Below are positions 26,101-33,937 of a stretch of 64,000 nucleotides of DNA, in pieces (positions within the stretch are counted from its first letter, which is position 1; each line of letters starts with the position of its first letter). Position numbers and translations under genes: made by a program. Source of the stretch: JAUVXJ01 sp964433755 (GTDB lineage: Bacteria > Chloroflexota > Anaerolineae > UBA7937 > B3-Chlor); the NCBI GenBank assembly GCA_964433755.1, contig CAYSSR010000003.1, positions 310,001-374,000 on the forward strand. The letters are read 5' to 3'. Below the pieces are notes generated by a model that ran no database searches, was not told the DNA's origin, and saw only the letters and a list, made by a program, of their open reading frames with translations.

Positions 26101-28224
26101 GTCCTGGCCGGCGAGGAGATCCAGTACGACATCCTGGTTCGGAACGACGGCCCGTCGACAGTACACAACTACGAACTCTGGGACCTGCTACCCGACGACG
26201 TTACTTACCTCTCGTACGAGATCCAGCCGTCCACGGGTGGAGAGTGCTTCTACACGGACCAGTTACCGCCCATGCACGGTGGTCCTGGCCAGGGGCTGCA
26301 CTGCTTGCTGGGCGACGTGGCTCCCTCCGAGACGCGGGTGGTGTATCTCAGGGTGCTGGTCAACGCCGATGCCCCCGAGGGGCCGTTGACTAACGAGATC
26401 ACAGACTGGGACGCCGATTCGAACGTTTGGCTTACGGGCTACGAGGAAGACCTCTACTGCTCCAACTACGTCATCAACGAGGCCGATCTCTCGGTGTGGA
26501 AGGAAGCCGAGCCCTGGAAGGTCTACACGGGCGAGCAGGTGATGTACACCATCGAGGTCGCCAACAACGGACCAGGCGACGCCTACAGCGTGCTGATGAC
26601 CGATACCCTCCCGGTGGGCGTCCTGGCGGAACTGGTCACCGATCCTGCGTGTGTAATCACAGGCGACTCTCCGGGTGAGGAGGTCGACTGCTACTGGGAC
26701 GTTCTCAGTCTGGGGGAGACCAAGACGTTCTATGTCTTCGGTCGCGTCGAGCCCGATGCGGATCCTGGTACGGTGAGCAACCAGGTCTGGGTGCACAGCG
26801 AGACCACCCCAGACCCTGTCGAATACAACGACTACGCCAGCGCCCCTATCCTGATCCAGGGCTGGGCCGATCTCAAGGTACAGAAGTTCGGCAAGCCCGA
26901 GGGGGAGGTGCGGGCCGGCGATGAGCTCACCTACACCGTGATCGTGGACAACCTGGGCACCGGGTACGCGCACGACGTCACACTGGACGACGTGCTGGAG
27001 TCCAACGGCTCCTTCGACTTGCTAAGTGTCACCTCTGACCGCGACGCGCTGTGCGACCCGGAGACCGGCACCTTCGACCATGACATGTTCCTCACCTGCA
27101 CACTGAGCGATACGCTGGAGGTCAAGGGACCGGAGCCTGGCTCTGGTCGCTGGATGCTCACCGTCGTGGTCAAGGCCAACGAGCCCCAGGACATCAACAA
27201 CGTGGCCTACGTGGCAGGCTCCGACTACGACCCTGACCTCTCCAACAACGAGGCCATGGCCGAGCACGAGATAACGGCGGTGGCCGACCTGGAGCTGACC
27301 ACGAAGGCCTGGGGCGAGATGCTCGTTGGTTGCGAGGGCGAGACGGAGCTGTGGTTGGACGAGGTGGCGGCCGGGAACGCTGTCACCTACACTCTGACGG
27401 TAAGCAACACCGGCCCCTCCACAGCGGAGAACGTGACGGTGTACGATAACGCGTTGCCGTCGCCCGACTTGCTGGAGATCGACGTGGAGAGCATCGAGCC
27501 CAGCCAGGGCAACTGCCTGACTACCAAGATCGTCGATGAGCGAACGCTCACCTGTAACCTGGGCACTATCTCCCCCTACATGACGGCCACTGTCACCTTC
27601 GTGGCCCATGTACCGTCCTGGATACCTGATGCCACTTCCCTGCACAACGACGCCCAGGTCTTCAGTGACATGTTCGACGACAACAACGGCAACGACTTCA
27701 GCACGCATAGCCTGCTGGTGAGTCGAGTGGCCGACCTGGAGGTGATCAAGACCCAGGATCCGGAGATCTCGCTGCCGACCTGGGACATCACCTACACCGT
27801 CACCGTGACCAACCTGGGTCCCAGTGACGTGGAAGGGTTGCTCATCTCCGACACCATCCCCGTTCCGGTGCTGGATCCCACGTGGACCTGCTGCGCCTCC
27901 GACGACGGTGACTGCGACGTCCCGTGCGAACCGCCCACCTGCCCCGAGGAGCCCTGCCCGTGGCCCGACATCGGACTCTACGCCCAGGCCGACATCCCCG
28001 CCGGCGAGTGGGCCATCTACACCGTCAAGGGGACGCTGGATTGGTGGCCGTGCGGGCCCTTCACCAACACGGTGACCTTGATCCCGCCCGAGAGCCTGAC
28101 GTATCCACCTGAGGACATCGACCCGTGCGATGAGAACAACACCGACATCGCGGTCAACGATCCGATGTGCCACTACGATCCTCTGGTGCTGAAGGAATTC
28201 CCTGGGCCTGACTCCACACCCTAG
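23176..28224 (+). CDS. CSLREA/beta-helix protein with DUF11 repeats
   Basis: 1682 residues. A signal peptide (to about residue 38, ending RVAHAA) is followed by the CSLREAIEAAN motif of CSLREA-domain surface proteins and a right-handed beta-helix region (to about residue 445, repeats like STVSNNSVTG, STFSGNQAYNGGG, STLSGNSAATGGG). Then come nine DUF11 repeats and the same Cys-rich segment and tail (HYDPLVLKEFPGPDSTP) as the upstream DUF11 protein. The order of distinctive repeats (MSKP, then GPSTAENVVLED, then LPDDVTYL) is the same in both, so they descend from one array. Role: probably a large surface or extracellular adhesin. ATG 23176 follows GGAGG with six-base spacing; the open frame to 23095 is not needed. 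Confidence 0.9.
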   Translation: MHTTQSRTGMTAMWRLALSIALLAVLALAAPAPRVAHAATINVTTTDDELNADEDCSLREAIEAANTDAVVDACTAGSSGMDTIYLPAGTYTLSLTGSDENANQTGDLDVLDDLTIVGDGAGSTIIDAGGIDRVLHVVPEDPMLDIIYLDISGVTITGGAVTDTDGLCFDYISPMVGGGGICTGGMATVLTVADSVIAGNVVTSVSSMAGGGGVMATGYVGLDDSTVSNNSVTGEYTGMGGGLFTLGSMDITGSTFSGNQAYNGGGIAPLTLMEELGSSTIVNSTLSGNSAATGGGLSTYMGSYADVTLTNCTVTRNVAFMGGAGLYNGGGTIQLKNTIVADQLLGSDCYGTMTSLQYNIDSDNTCNLTLLGDQPSTDPFLGSLQDNGGPTLTHELLEGSPARDGVADGYCTVSTDQRGAPRPVDGDDNGTPLCDIGSFEADAPLQTVELAIEKSGQPNPVYAGEELVYNIAVTNNGTSTADPVQVVDTLPAEVSYQSDTAGCAVIDVGPPEVLQCDIGPLGPSETYVFEITVLVSPDAEPGLIENSATVNEEATDTARTLVRAPIVDLVIEKTDSPDPVMAGQELFYEIVVSNAGQATATGVTVTDTLPVDVEYIDNTDNCTGPDLSNRLICSLPDLAGGDSYSFEIKTRVDPDTVVGEPDATLVISNTAQVGSQEIENVPGDNTVTQSTFVEELADLSVLKMSKPDDHVQAGGTFTYTIFVDNTGPSHARNVTLHDVMVSSDTFNILSVIEDPDRTDSCTIDGNAVNCQLEEPLEPEGYEGMSGRWTIQIEVQGDETQDVNNVVDVISDTPDPDMSNNQAQDSIHVGDVADLSLDKSIATPPSPPFYAGNDVRFQLQVTNNGPSTAENVVLEDMLPEGVTVVTINPSQGSCTTGNPGSTPLTCNLGTIGVDASATVFVTINIGPDYVGTLENDAIVSSDIFDPDNGNNRDYVIVSVSTSSDVFMKKGCGWEEDVLAGEEIQYDILVRNDGPSTVHNYELWDLLPDDVTYLSYEIQPSTGGECFYTDQLPPMHGGPGQGLHCLLGDVAPSETRVVYLRVLVNADAPEGPLTNEITDWDADSNVWLTGYEEDLYCSNYVINEADLSVWKEAEPWKVYTGEQVMYTIEVANNGPGDAYSVLMTDTLPVGVLAELVTDPACVITGDSPGEEVDCYWDVLSLGETKTFYVFGRVEPDADPGTVSNQVWVHSETTPDPVEYNDYASAPILIQGWADLKVQKFGKPEGEVRAGDELTYTVIVDNLGTGYAHDVTLDDVLESNGSFDLLSVTSDRDALCDPETGTFDHDMFLTCTLSDTLEVKGPEPGSGRWMLTVVVKANEPQDINNVAYVAGSDYDPDLSNNEAMAEHEITAVADLELTTKAWGEMLVGCEGETELWLDEVAAGNAVTYTLTVSNTGPSTAENVTVYDNALPSPDLLEIDVESIEPSQGNCLTTKIVDERTLTCNLGTISPYMTATVTFVAHVPSWIPDATSLHNDAQVFSDMFDDNNGNDFSTHSLLVSRVADLEVIKTQDPEISLPTWDITYTVTVTNLGPSDVEGLLISDTIPVPVLDPTWTCCASDDGDCDVPCEPPTCPEEPCPWPDIGLYAQADIPAGEWAIYTVKGTLDWWPCGPFTNTVTLIPPESLTYPPEDIDPCDENNTDIAVNDPMCHYDPLVLKEFPGPDSTP

Positions 28225-28251
28225 GGCGCACTGGTGCACATCGAGTGCTTC

Positions 28252-28290
28252 AAGGGGGGCGGCCACAGCGTCGCCCCCCTTGCCTTTCAC
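28252..28290 (+). terminator. Intrinsic terminator of the second DUF11 gene
   Basis: Ten-base-pair stem AAGGGGGGCG/CGCCCCCCTT (28252-28261, 28272-28281), ten-base loop, then GCCTTTCACC. The T-run is short. Confidence 0.75.
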
Positions 28291-28849
28291 CACCAGTGCC
28301 GACCGCGACTACAGGCCGCTCCACCCTCGTTCACCCACCATCTCTGGCCTACCACGGGTTACAACCACATGATGCACACAACCCCACTCGGTGCCCCCAG
28401 CGCTTCCTGTACCTCACAGCAATCCCTACCCAACGGCACCGCGCTCCTGTCTCTCGCACACCTAGCCCCGCATCTGTGCCGGTCTCGTGCCCGGAACGCA
28501 CTACGCCCGACACGGAACATCGGTCAGGTCCTCCGCCATGCGACGCGCCAATATGCCTACCCCAACCCCAGGTAGAAATGCCCGCTTCAGGCCCGTCAGA
28601 ACCCGCAGTCTGGCCCTTCCAAAGCGGCCCATGATACTGTAAACTGAACCAGGGCCGCACAAGGCTCCACAAACGAGCACCCGGCGCAGCAATTCGCAAC
28701 GGCTGCGCAACCGGCACGGGACAGATCCCAACACCACTCGAAGAGGGCTTGCTGGGCACAAAGGAGTACCTCCAACTACTCAGTGCTGGGGTTCGTCGGC
28801 AGGCAGACAGCGCCCAAATACACTTCCCGCCCAGGAGGCAGCAGAGTAA
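28291..28849. other. Intergenic before pstS, no gene seen
   Basis: About 560 bases. Short frames on both strands look like noise. No convincing Pho box or consensus promoter was found by eye, although pst operons are normally phosphate-regulated. Confidence 0.45.
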
Positions 28850-29839
28850 ATGTCCGCCAGATCGATCTCTCGCAGGCGTCTTAGCCTAAGTCTCGCCATC
28901 GTCGTCGCCATGGCTTCGCTTATCCCCGCTTGTGCACCTAGCGGTGCCACGACCGGGCCTGAGACTGGCGGCGAGCTCGAAGGCACAATCAAGGTATCCG
29001 GTGCTTGGGCCCTCTACCCCATGATGGTGAAATGGGCTGAAGAGTTCCAGGCCATACACCCTAAGGTTAGGCTAGACGTCTCTGCCGGCGGGGCCGGCAA
29101 GGGCATGGCCGACGCCCTGGCCAGCATCGTCGACATCGGCATGGTCTCCCGAGAGATCAGCCCCGAGGAGATCGAGCAGGGCGCCTATTTCGTCCCTGTG
29201 GTCAAGGACGCCGTCTTCCCCACCATGAATGCCGCCAACCCCTCCTCGGCAGCCCTCTCCGCGAAGGGAGTCCAGAGGCAGGCTCTGGTGGACCTGTGGA
29301 TCAACGGTGAGGCTCTCACGTGGGGCGACGTCGCTGGCACCGAGTCGACCGACGTGGTCAACGTCTATACGAGGTCTGATGCTTGCGGTGCTGCCGACAC
29401 CTGGGCAGCCTATCTCGGAGGCGAGCAAGAGGACCTCAAGAACATCGCCGTGTACGGTGATCCCGGGCTAGCCGAGGCGGTGAAGACAGATCCTCTCGGC
29501 ATTGGCTTCAACAACCTCAACTACGCCTATGACCTCAACACCGGCCTTCCCGTGGAAGGACTGGCAGTTGTACCCATCGACGTCGATGTAAACGGTCAGG
29601 TCGATCCCGAAGAAGACTTGTCTACCAAGAACAAGGCGCTGGAGGCAATTCAGGCTGGAGTCTACCCATCGCCTCCGGCAAGGGACCTGTACCTGGTCAC
29701 GCAGACCGAGTTCAAGGGTCTCGCTGCGGAATTCGTGCGCTGGATTCTGACTGACGGGCAGCAGTACCTCGAGGAAGTCGGCTACATCAGTCTGTCGGAA
29801 GACCAGATCGAAGATGCCCTGGCGATGGTAGGTGGCTGA
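28850..29839 (+). CDS. pstS: Phosphate-binding lipoprotein PstS
   Basis: 329 residues. An Arg-rich N terminus and a lipobox (SLIPAC) make it a membrane-anchored lipoprotein. The body is the PBP-like domain of PstS: GTIKVSGAWALYPMMVKWAE at the start, a GAGKGMADALASIVDIGMVS segment where phosphate is bound, and SDACGAADTWAAYL. It captures phosphate outside the membrane for the PstCA channel. Genes pstC, pstA and pstB follow directly. It is an SphX/PstS-type protein by its Gly/Ser-rich ligand loops. ATG 28850 follows GGAGGCAGCAGAGTAA. No phoU or two-component phoBR is present in the window. Confidence 0.9.
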   Translation: MSARSISRRRLSLSLAIVVAMASLIPACAPSGATTGPETGGELEGTIKVSGAWALYPMMVKWAEEFQAIHPKVRLDVSAGGAGKGMADALASIVDIGMVSREISPEEIEQGAYFVPVVKDAVFPTMNAANPSSAALSAKGVQRQALVDLWINGEALTWGDVAGTESTDVVNVYTRSDACGAADTWAAYLGGEQEDLKNIAVYGDPGLAEAVKTDPLGIGFNNLNYAYDLNTGLPVEGLAVVPIDVDVNGQVDPEEDLSTKNKALEAIQAGVYPSPPARDLYLVTQTEFKGLAAEFVRWILTDGQQYLEEVGYISLSEDQIEDALAMVGG

Positions 29840-29896
29840 CAGCGCAGTCGGCTAAGGCCACACGATTCACATCTAGGCACCGAAAGCACGTATCCT

Positions 29897-30781
29897 ATGC
29901 AGTGGAGACGTCTCAAGGATTCTCTGGCCACGAAGTCCATGCGCCTCGTTCTGGCACTGGTGAACTCCCTGCTTCTGCTTCTGGCCCTTGGTCTGTATGC
30001 AAAGGCTAGACCCATCCTCAGCCGGGAACCGATCCTGGACCTCCTGTTCTCGTCGTCCTGGCACCCGCTGAAGGGTGAGTTTGGCTTCTACGCCTTCATC
30101 ATCGGCACGCTGGCGGCAACCGCCATCGCCATGATTCTGGCTGTGCCAGTGTGTCTACTCAGCGCCATCTACCTGTCCGAGTACGCACACCGGCGCACGC
30201 GCGAACTCGTCCGCCCTATCGTCGATCTCCTGGCAGGCATCCCATCGGTGATCTACGGCTTCTGGGGCGTCATCGTCATCGTGCCCCTGGTGAGGACCGT
30301 CGGCCACGCTCTGGGTAGCCCCACTACTGGCTACAGCCTCCTGTCGGGAGGCATCATCCTGGCTATCATGGTCTTCCCCATCATCATCTCTGTCTCGACG
30401 GACGTGCTCCAAGCGGTGCCGGCGGAAGCCACCGAGGCCTCTATCGCCTTGGGCGCCACCCGCTGGGAGACAGTCAAGCACGTCGTGCTAAGAAACGCCC
30501 TTCGTGGGATCATGGCCGCCATCGTGCTGGGGTTCGCTCGCGCCTTCGGCGAGACCATGGCCGTGCTCATGGTCGTCGGCAACGTGGCCCAGGTTCCCAC
30601 CTCGCTATTCGACGCGGCCTATCCCTTACCAGCCTTGATCGCCAACAATTACGGCGAGATGATGTCCATACCCATGTATGACTCCGCGCTGATGCTCGCC
30701 GCCCTCATCCTACTCCTGGTGGTAGCGGGCTTCACCCTCGCAGCGCATCTCATCCTCCAGCAGGTCGAAAGGAGGTCATGA
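29897..30781 (+). CDS. pstC: Phosphate ABC transporter permease PstC
   Basis: 294 residues with six predicted membrane helices. The cytoplasmic loop that couples to the ATPase is clear (EASIALGATRWETVKHVVL, followed by ARAFGETMAV), as is the GIPSVIYGFWG motif of PstC/PstA permeases. It forms the channel with PstA. Its stop codon overlaps the pstA start as ATGA (30778-30781), which means translational coupling. The gap to pstS is 57 bases. Confidence 0.95.
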   Translation: MQWRRLKDSLATKSMRLVLALVNSLLLLLALGLYAKARPILSREPILDLLFSSSWHPLKGEFGFYAFIIGTLAATAIAMILAVPVCLLSAIYLSEYAHRRTRELVRPIVDLLAGIPSVIYGFWGVIVIVPLVRTVGHALGSPTTGYSLLSGGIILAIMVFPIIISVSTDVLQAVPAEATEASIALGATRWETVKHVVLRNALRGIMAAIVLGFARAFGETMAVLMVVGNVAQVPTSLFDAAYPLPALIANNYGEMMSIPMYDSALMLAALILLLVVAGFTLAAHLILQQVERRS

Positions 30782-31635
30782 TCCCCATGCGCGCCAGGAG
30801 ACTGGAGGAAACCGTATTCAAGGGTCTCATGCTCGCCTCTCTGGGCCTGGTCTTGATGGTCCTTATCGCCATCATCATCATCGTCGTCGTCAGGGGAGCA
30901 TCGTCCCTGAGCCTTTCCATGATCTTCCAGACTCCCAAGGGTGGCTACTATCTCGGAAAAGAGGGAGGCATCGCCAACGCCATAGTGGGCTCGCTCTACC
31001 TGGCTCTGGGAGGGTCTGCTCTAGCCATCTTGCTGAGTCTGCCGACGGCAATCATTCTCCAGAAGGAGTACACCGGCAGGCGGCTGGCCACGTTTACCAG
31101 GTTGTGCCTCGACGCCTTGTGGGGCACGCCTTCCATCGTCTATGGGGCCTTTGGCTTCGTCATCATGCGCTATCTTGGCCTCAGTGCATCGCTGCTGGGC
31201 GGCATCATCGCGCTCTCTCTGGTCATGTTCCCCGTCATGGCCAGGGCTATGGAGGAAGCAGTGAGAATGGTGCCCCGGGAACTGAAAGAGATCTCCTACG
31301 CCATGGGCACCACGAGGCTCGAAACGACCATGGGCGTGGTTCTGAGGCAGGCGGTTCCAGGTATCATCACCGCCTTCGTCCTGGCCTTCGGGCGGGGCAT
31401 CGGCGACGCTGCCTCCATCCTCTTCACGGCCGGCTATACGGACTACATACCACGCTCCCTGCTCGATCCCACCGCATCACTGCCACTGGCCGTCTTCTTC
31501 CAGTTGGCCACGCCCTTTCCCGAGGTCCAGCAGCGAGCCTACGCGTCAGCCCTGATTCTACTGGTCATCGTCTTGCTTAGCAGTCTCGCGGCCCGTCTCC
31601 TGACCCGCCGCTTTGGCCGGAACATCATCAGGTAG
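30778..31635 (+). CDS. pstA: Phosphate ABC transporter permease PstA
   Basis: 285 residues, six predicted membrane helices. Motifs: GTPSIVYGAFGFV, the coupling loop EISYAMGTTRLETTMGVVL and FGRGIGDAASILF. It pairs with PstC. ATG 30778 overlaps the pstC stop by four bases, and AAAGGAGGTC upstream supplies a strong ribosome site. Confidence 0.95.
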   Translation: MIPMRARRLEETVFKGLMLASLGLVLMVLIAIIIIVVVRGASSLSLSMIFQTPKGGYYLGKEGGIANAIVGSLYLALGGSALAILLSLPTAIILQKEYTGRRLATFTRLCLDALWGTPSIVYGAFGFVIMRYLGLSASLLGGIIALSLVMFPVMARAMEEAVRMVPRELKEISYAMGTTRLETTMGVVLRQAVPGIITAFVLAFGRGIGDAASILFTAGYTDYIPRSLLDPTASLPLAVFFQLATPFPEVQQRAYASALILLVIVLLSSLAARLLTRRFGRNIIR

Positions 31636-31645
31636 GAGCAACCAC

Positions 31646-32494
31646 ATGCCCCACATCAGCCTGCGCAATCTCAACATCTCGTACGGACGTCACGCCGCCC
31701 TTCAGGACGTCACAGTGGACATACCCGACGGACAGATCACCGCCATCATCGGTCCCTCGGGCTGCGGCAAGACCACTCTGCTGAAAAGCCTCAACCGCCT
31801 CGTAGACCTCAACGAGGAGGTCACAGTGACCGGCCAGGTGTTGATCGACGGCCAGAACATTTTCGATCCCAGGGCCGATGTCCTCGCCTTGAGGAAGAAG
31901 GTAGGCTTCCTGTCGCAGAAGCCGTATCCTCTGCCCATGTCCATCTACGACAATATCGCCTATGGACCCCGCATCCACCGGATGAAGCAACAGCAGATGC
32001 TGCAGCAAATAGAGCAGATCAAGGAATCTCCGGACCTGGAGCAGCTCTGCTCAGAGTTGGCCAGAATGGGCGCGCGCTCCAAGAAGAGTGATGCCATGGA
32101 TCTTCTCGTGGAGTGCTACCTTCGCCTGGCAGGACTGTGGCAGGAAGTCAAGGACAGACTCCACGATCCGGCCGCAGGTCTCTCTGTAGGCCAACAACAG
32201 CGACTCGCCCTGGCGCGGGCACTGGCGGTCGAGCCAGAGGCCATCCTGGCCGACGAGCCTACCTCGGCTCTCGATCCCATGTCGGCCCAGCTCATCGAGC
32301 AGCAGTTCGAGTTCCTCAAACAGAAATACACCCTCGTGGTCGTCACCCACATCCTGCGACAAGCTCGCAGGATCGGCGACTATGTCCTTTTCCTCTACCT
32401 CGGCGAACTGGTGGAACACGGCCCGGCCGAGCAGATCTTCGCCTCTCCACAGGACGAGAAGACCCGAGCCTACGTCACAGGCGACATCAGCTAG
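31646..32494 (+). CDS. pstB: Phosphate ABC transporter ATPase PstB with an enlarged helical region
   Basis: 282 residues, compared with about 255 for the family. Walker A GPSGCGKTT, Q-loop FLSQKPYPLPMSIYDNIAYG, Walker B AILADEPTSALDP and the switch THILRQARR are present. Two things are odd. The signature is LSVGQQQR, not LSGGQQQR. Between the Q-loop and signature there are about 25-30 extra residues (around residues 116-158, 31991-32119), with a charged helical block before the usual AGLWQEVKDRL. ATG 31646 with TAGGAGC upstream is chosen; the frame opens at 31613, inside pstA. It powers phosphate import by PstCA. It is the last gene of the pst operon here; no phoU follows. Confidence 0.9.
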   Translation: MPHISLRNLNISYGRHAALQDVTVDIPDGQITAIIGPSGCGKTTLLKSLNRLVDLNEEVTVTGQVLIDGQNIFDPRADVLALRKKVGFLSQKPYPLPMSIYDNIAYGPRIHRMKQQQMLQQIEQIKESPDLEQLCSELARMGARSKKSDAMDLLVECYLRLAGLWQEVKDRLHDPAAGLSVGQQQRLALARALAVEPEAILADEPTSALDPMSAQLIEQQFEFLKQKYTLVVVTHILRQARRIGDYVLFLYLGELVEHGPAEQIFASPQDEKTRAYVTGDIS

Positions 32495-32580
32495 CGCAAC
32501 AACCGATTCCCCCTTCGACCGCCCAACACGTTCACCTCACCGCCCCGGTTATAGAGCGTGTAGCTCACTCCGAGCACCTG

Positions 32581-32589
32581 TGGTATAAT
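32581..32589 (+). promoter_or_regulatory. Extended -10 promoter before the MFS array
   Basis: TGGTATAAT (32581-32589) without a good -35. Its position matters: the only ordinary start codon of the first MFS gene (ATG 32588) lies inside this -10 box. Confidence 0.5.
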
Positions 32590-33925
32590 GTGCAACGGTC
32601 CACCGGACCACGAGCCGCTCCCTACGGAGAGCGGCCTTATCACAATCTGGCGCGTATCAGCCCAAGACGAGGTCATCATTACCACCTCACGTTTCTCCGA
32701 CCAAGGAGGCTCGTCCAGAGCCAGAGTCGACCAAGGACCATTTCAGACGGGGCGCGTCCTCACCATCACCGCCGCTCACGCCGTCCACGACACCTACACA
32801 GCCTTCTTGCCGCCTCTACTGCCTGAGTTCATCTCCAGGCTCGCTCTGTCCAAGGCCGAGGCCGGGGCCCTGAGCGTGTTCCTGCAAGCCCCATCCGTAC
32901 TTCAGCCCTACATCGGGCACCTGGCCGATCGGGTCAGTCTCCGCTACTTCGTGATTGTGGCGCCCGCGGTCTCCGCAGTGATCATGAGTCTATTGGGCCT
33001 GGCACCGCGATACGTTATGCTAGCCTTCCTCCTCATGGTTGTGGGCTTCAGTTCTGCTGCCTTCCACGCCGTGGCACCGGTCGTGGCCGGCCGGCTTTCT
33101 GGACGCAGCTTGGGACGCGGCATGGGCCTGTGGATGGTGGGGGGCGAACTTGGCCGCACGATCGGCCCTCTCGTCATCGTGACTGCCCTGAGGTTCGTGA
33201 CTCTGGAGGGGACGATCTGGCTCATGGTCTTCGGCCTCGCCGCGTCGTTGCTGCTCTATGTGCTTCTCAGAGATGTCCCAGTTGGGTCGTCTCAGAGTCT
33301 TGAGAAGCCCTCCTTCCGACGAGGGCTTGACGCCATGAGGCCACTCCTGGTTCCGCTGGTGGGCATCGTAACGGCGCGCGTCTTCACGCTCGCGGCACTG
33401 ACCACCTACCTCCCCCTCTTCCTCACTGAAGGCGGAGCTAGTCTGTGGTTCGCCGGCATGTCCCTGACTCTCCTGGAGGCGGCAGGTGTGGTGGGAGCCC
33501 TGGTCGGAGGCTCCCTGAGCGATCGTCTGGGCCGGCGCTTGGTCATCTTCATCGCCATGCTCACCACGCCCCTGTTCATGCTCGCTTTTCTGGGCACGGA
33601 TGGTTGGATGCGGCTCCCTCTCCTGCTAATCCTCGGCTTCACCTCACTGTCGGTCGCCCCCGTGATCATGGCTTTGGTGCAGGAGAGCACTCCCGACAAT
33701 CGCGCCTTGGCCAATGGCCTCTACATGGCCTTGAGCTTCGTGATTCGTTCTCTCGCAGTCGTAGCCCTCGGAGTGATGGGGGACCTCTACAGCCTCCGTT
33801 GGGCCTTCGCAGCCACTGCCGTCATTCCCCTGCTGGGCCTCCCACTGGTATTCGCGCTACCTGGAAGGCACGTCTCAGCACGCCAAGAACTGCCACCGCA
33901 CGAGGGCAACGGGACCCAACAATGA
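32588..33925 (+). CDS. MFS exporter 1 (fosmidomycin-resistance type)
   Basis: 445 residues as drawn; twelve predicted membrane helices. First-helix motif AAHAVHDTYTAFLPPLLP, loop GHLADRVSLRY, and SDRLGRRLVIF match the Fsr/fosmidomycin-resistance group of major facilitator exporters. The start is doubtful: ATG 32588 overlaps a TATAAT box, and the first 45 or so residues are not conserved. An ATT at 32678 preceded by GAGG would give MTTSRFSDQ, close to the MTTSNHIT start of the third copy, but ATT starts are rare. First of four tandem paralogues behind pstB. Substrate unknown. Confidence 0.85.
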   Translation: MCNGPPDHEPLPTESGLITIWRVSAQDEVIITTSRFSDQGGSSRARVDQGPFQTGRVLTITAAHAVHDTYTAFLPPLLPEFISRLALSKAEAGALSVFLQAPSVLQPYIGHLADRVSLRYFVIVAPAVSAVIMSLLGLAPRYVMLAFLLMVVGFSSAAFHAVAPVVAGRLSGRSLGRGMGLWMVGGELGRTIGPLVIVTALRFVTLEGTIWLMVFGLAASLLLYVLLRDVPVGSSQSLEKPSFRRGLDAMRPLLVPLVGIVTARVFTLAALTTYLPLFLTEGGASLWFAGMSLTLLEAAGVVGALVGGSLSDRLGRRLVIFIAMLTTPLFMLAFLGTDGWMRLPLLLILGFTSLSVAPVIMALVQESTPDNRALANGLYMALSFVIRSLAVVALGVMGDLYSLRWAFAATAVIPLLGLPLVFALPGRHVSARQELPPHEGNGTQQ

Positions 33926-33937
33926 CCGGAGGTGACC

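Noticed and set aside
27022..28293. A 423-codon minus-strand frame opposite the end of the second DUF11 gene
   Set aside because: Runs past the plus-strand terminator and has no recognisable content.
28291..28849. Pho box upstream of pstS
   Set aside because: I looked for repeated CTGTxA-like direct repeats at 11-base spacing and saw no convincing pair.
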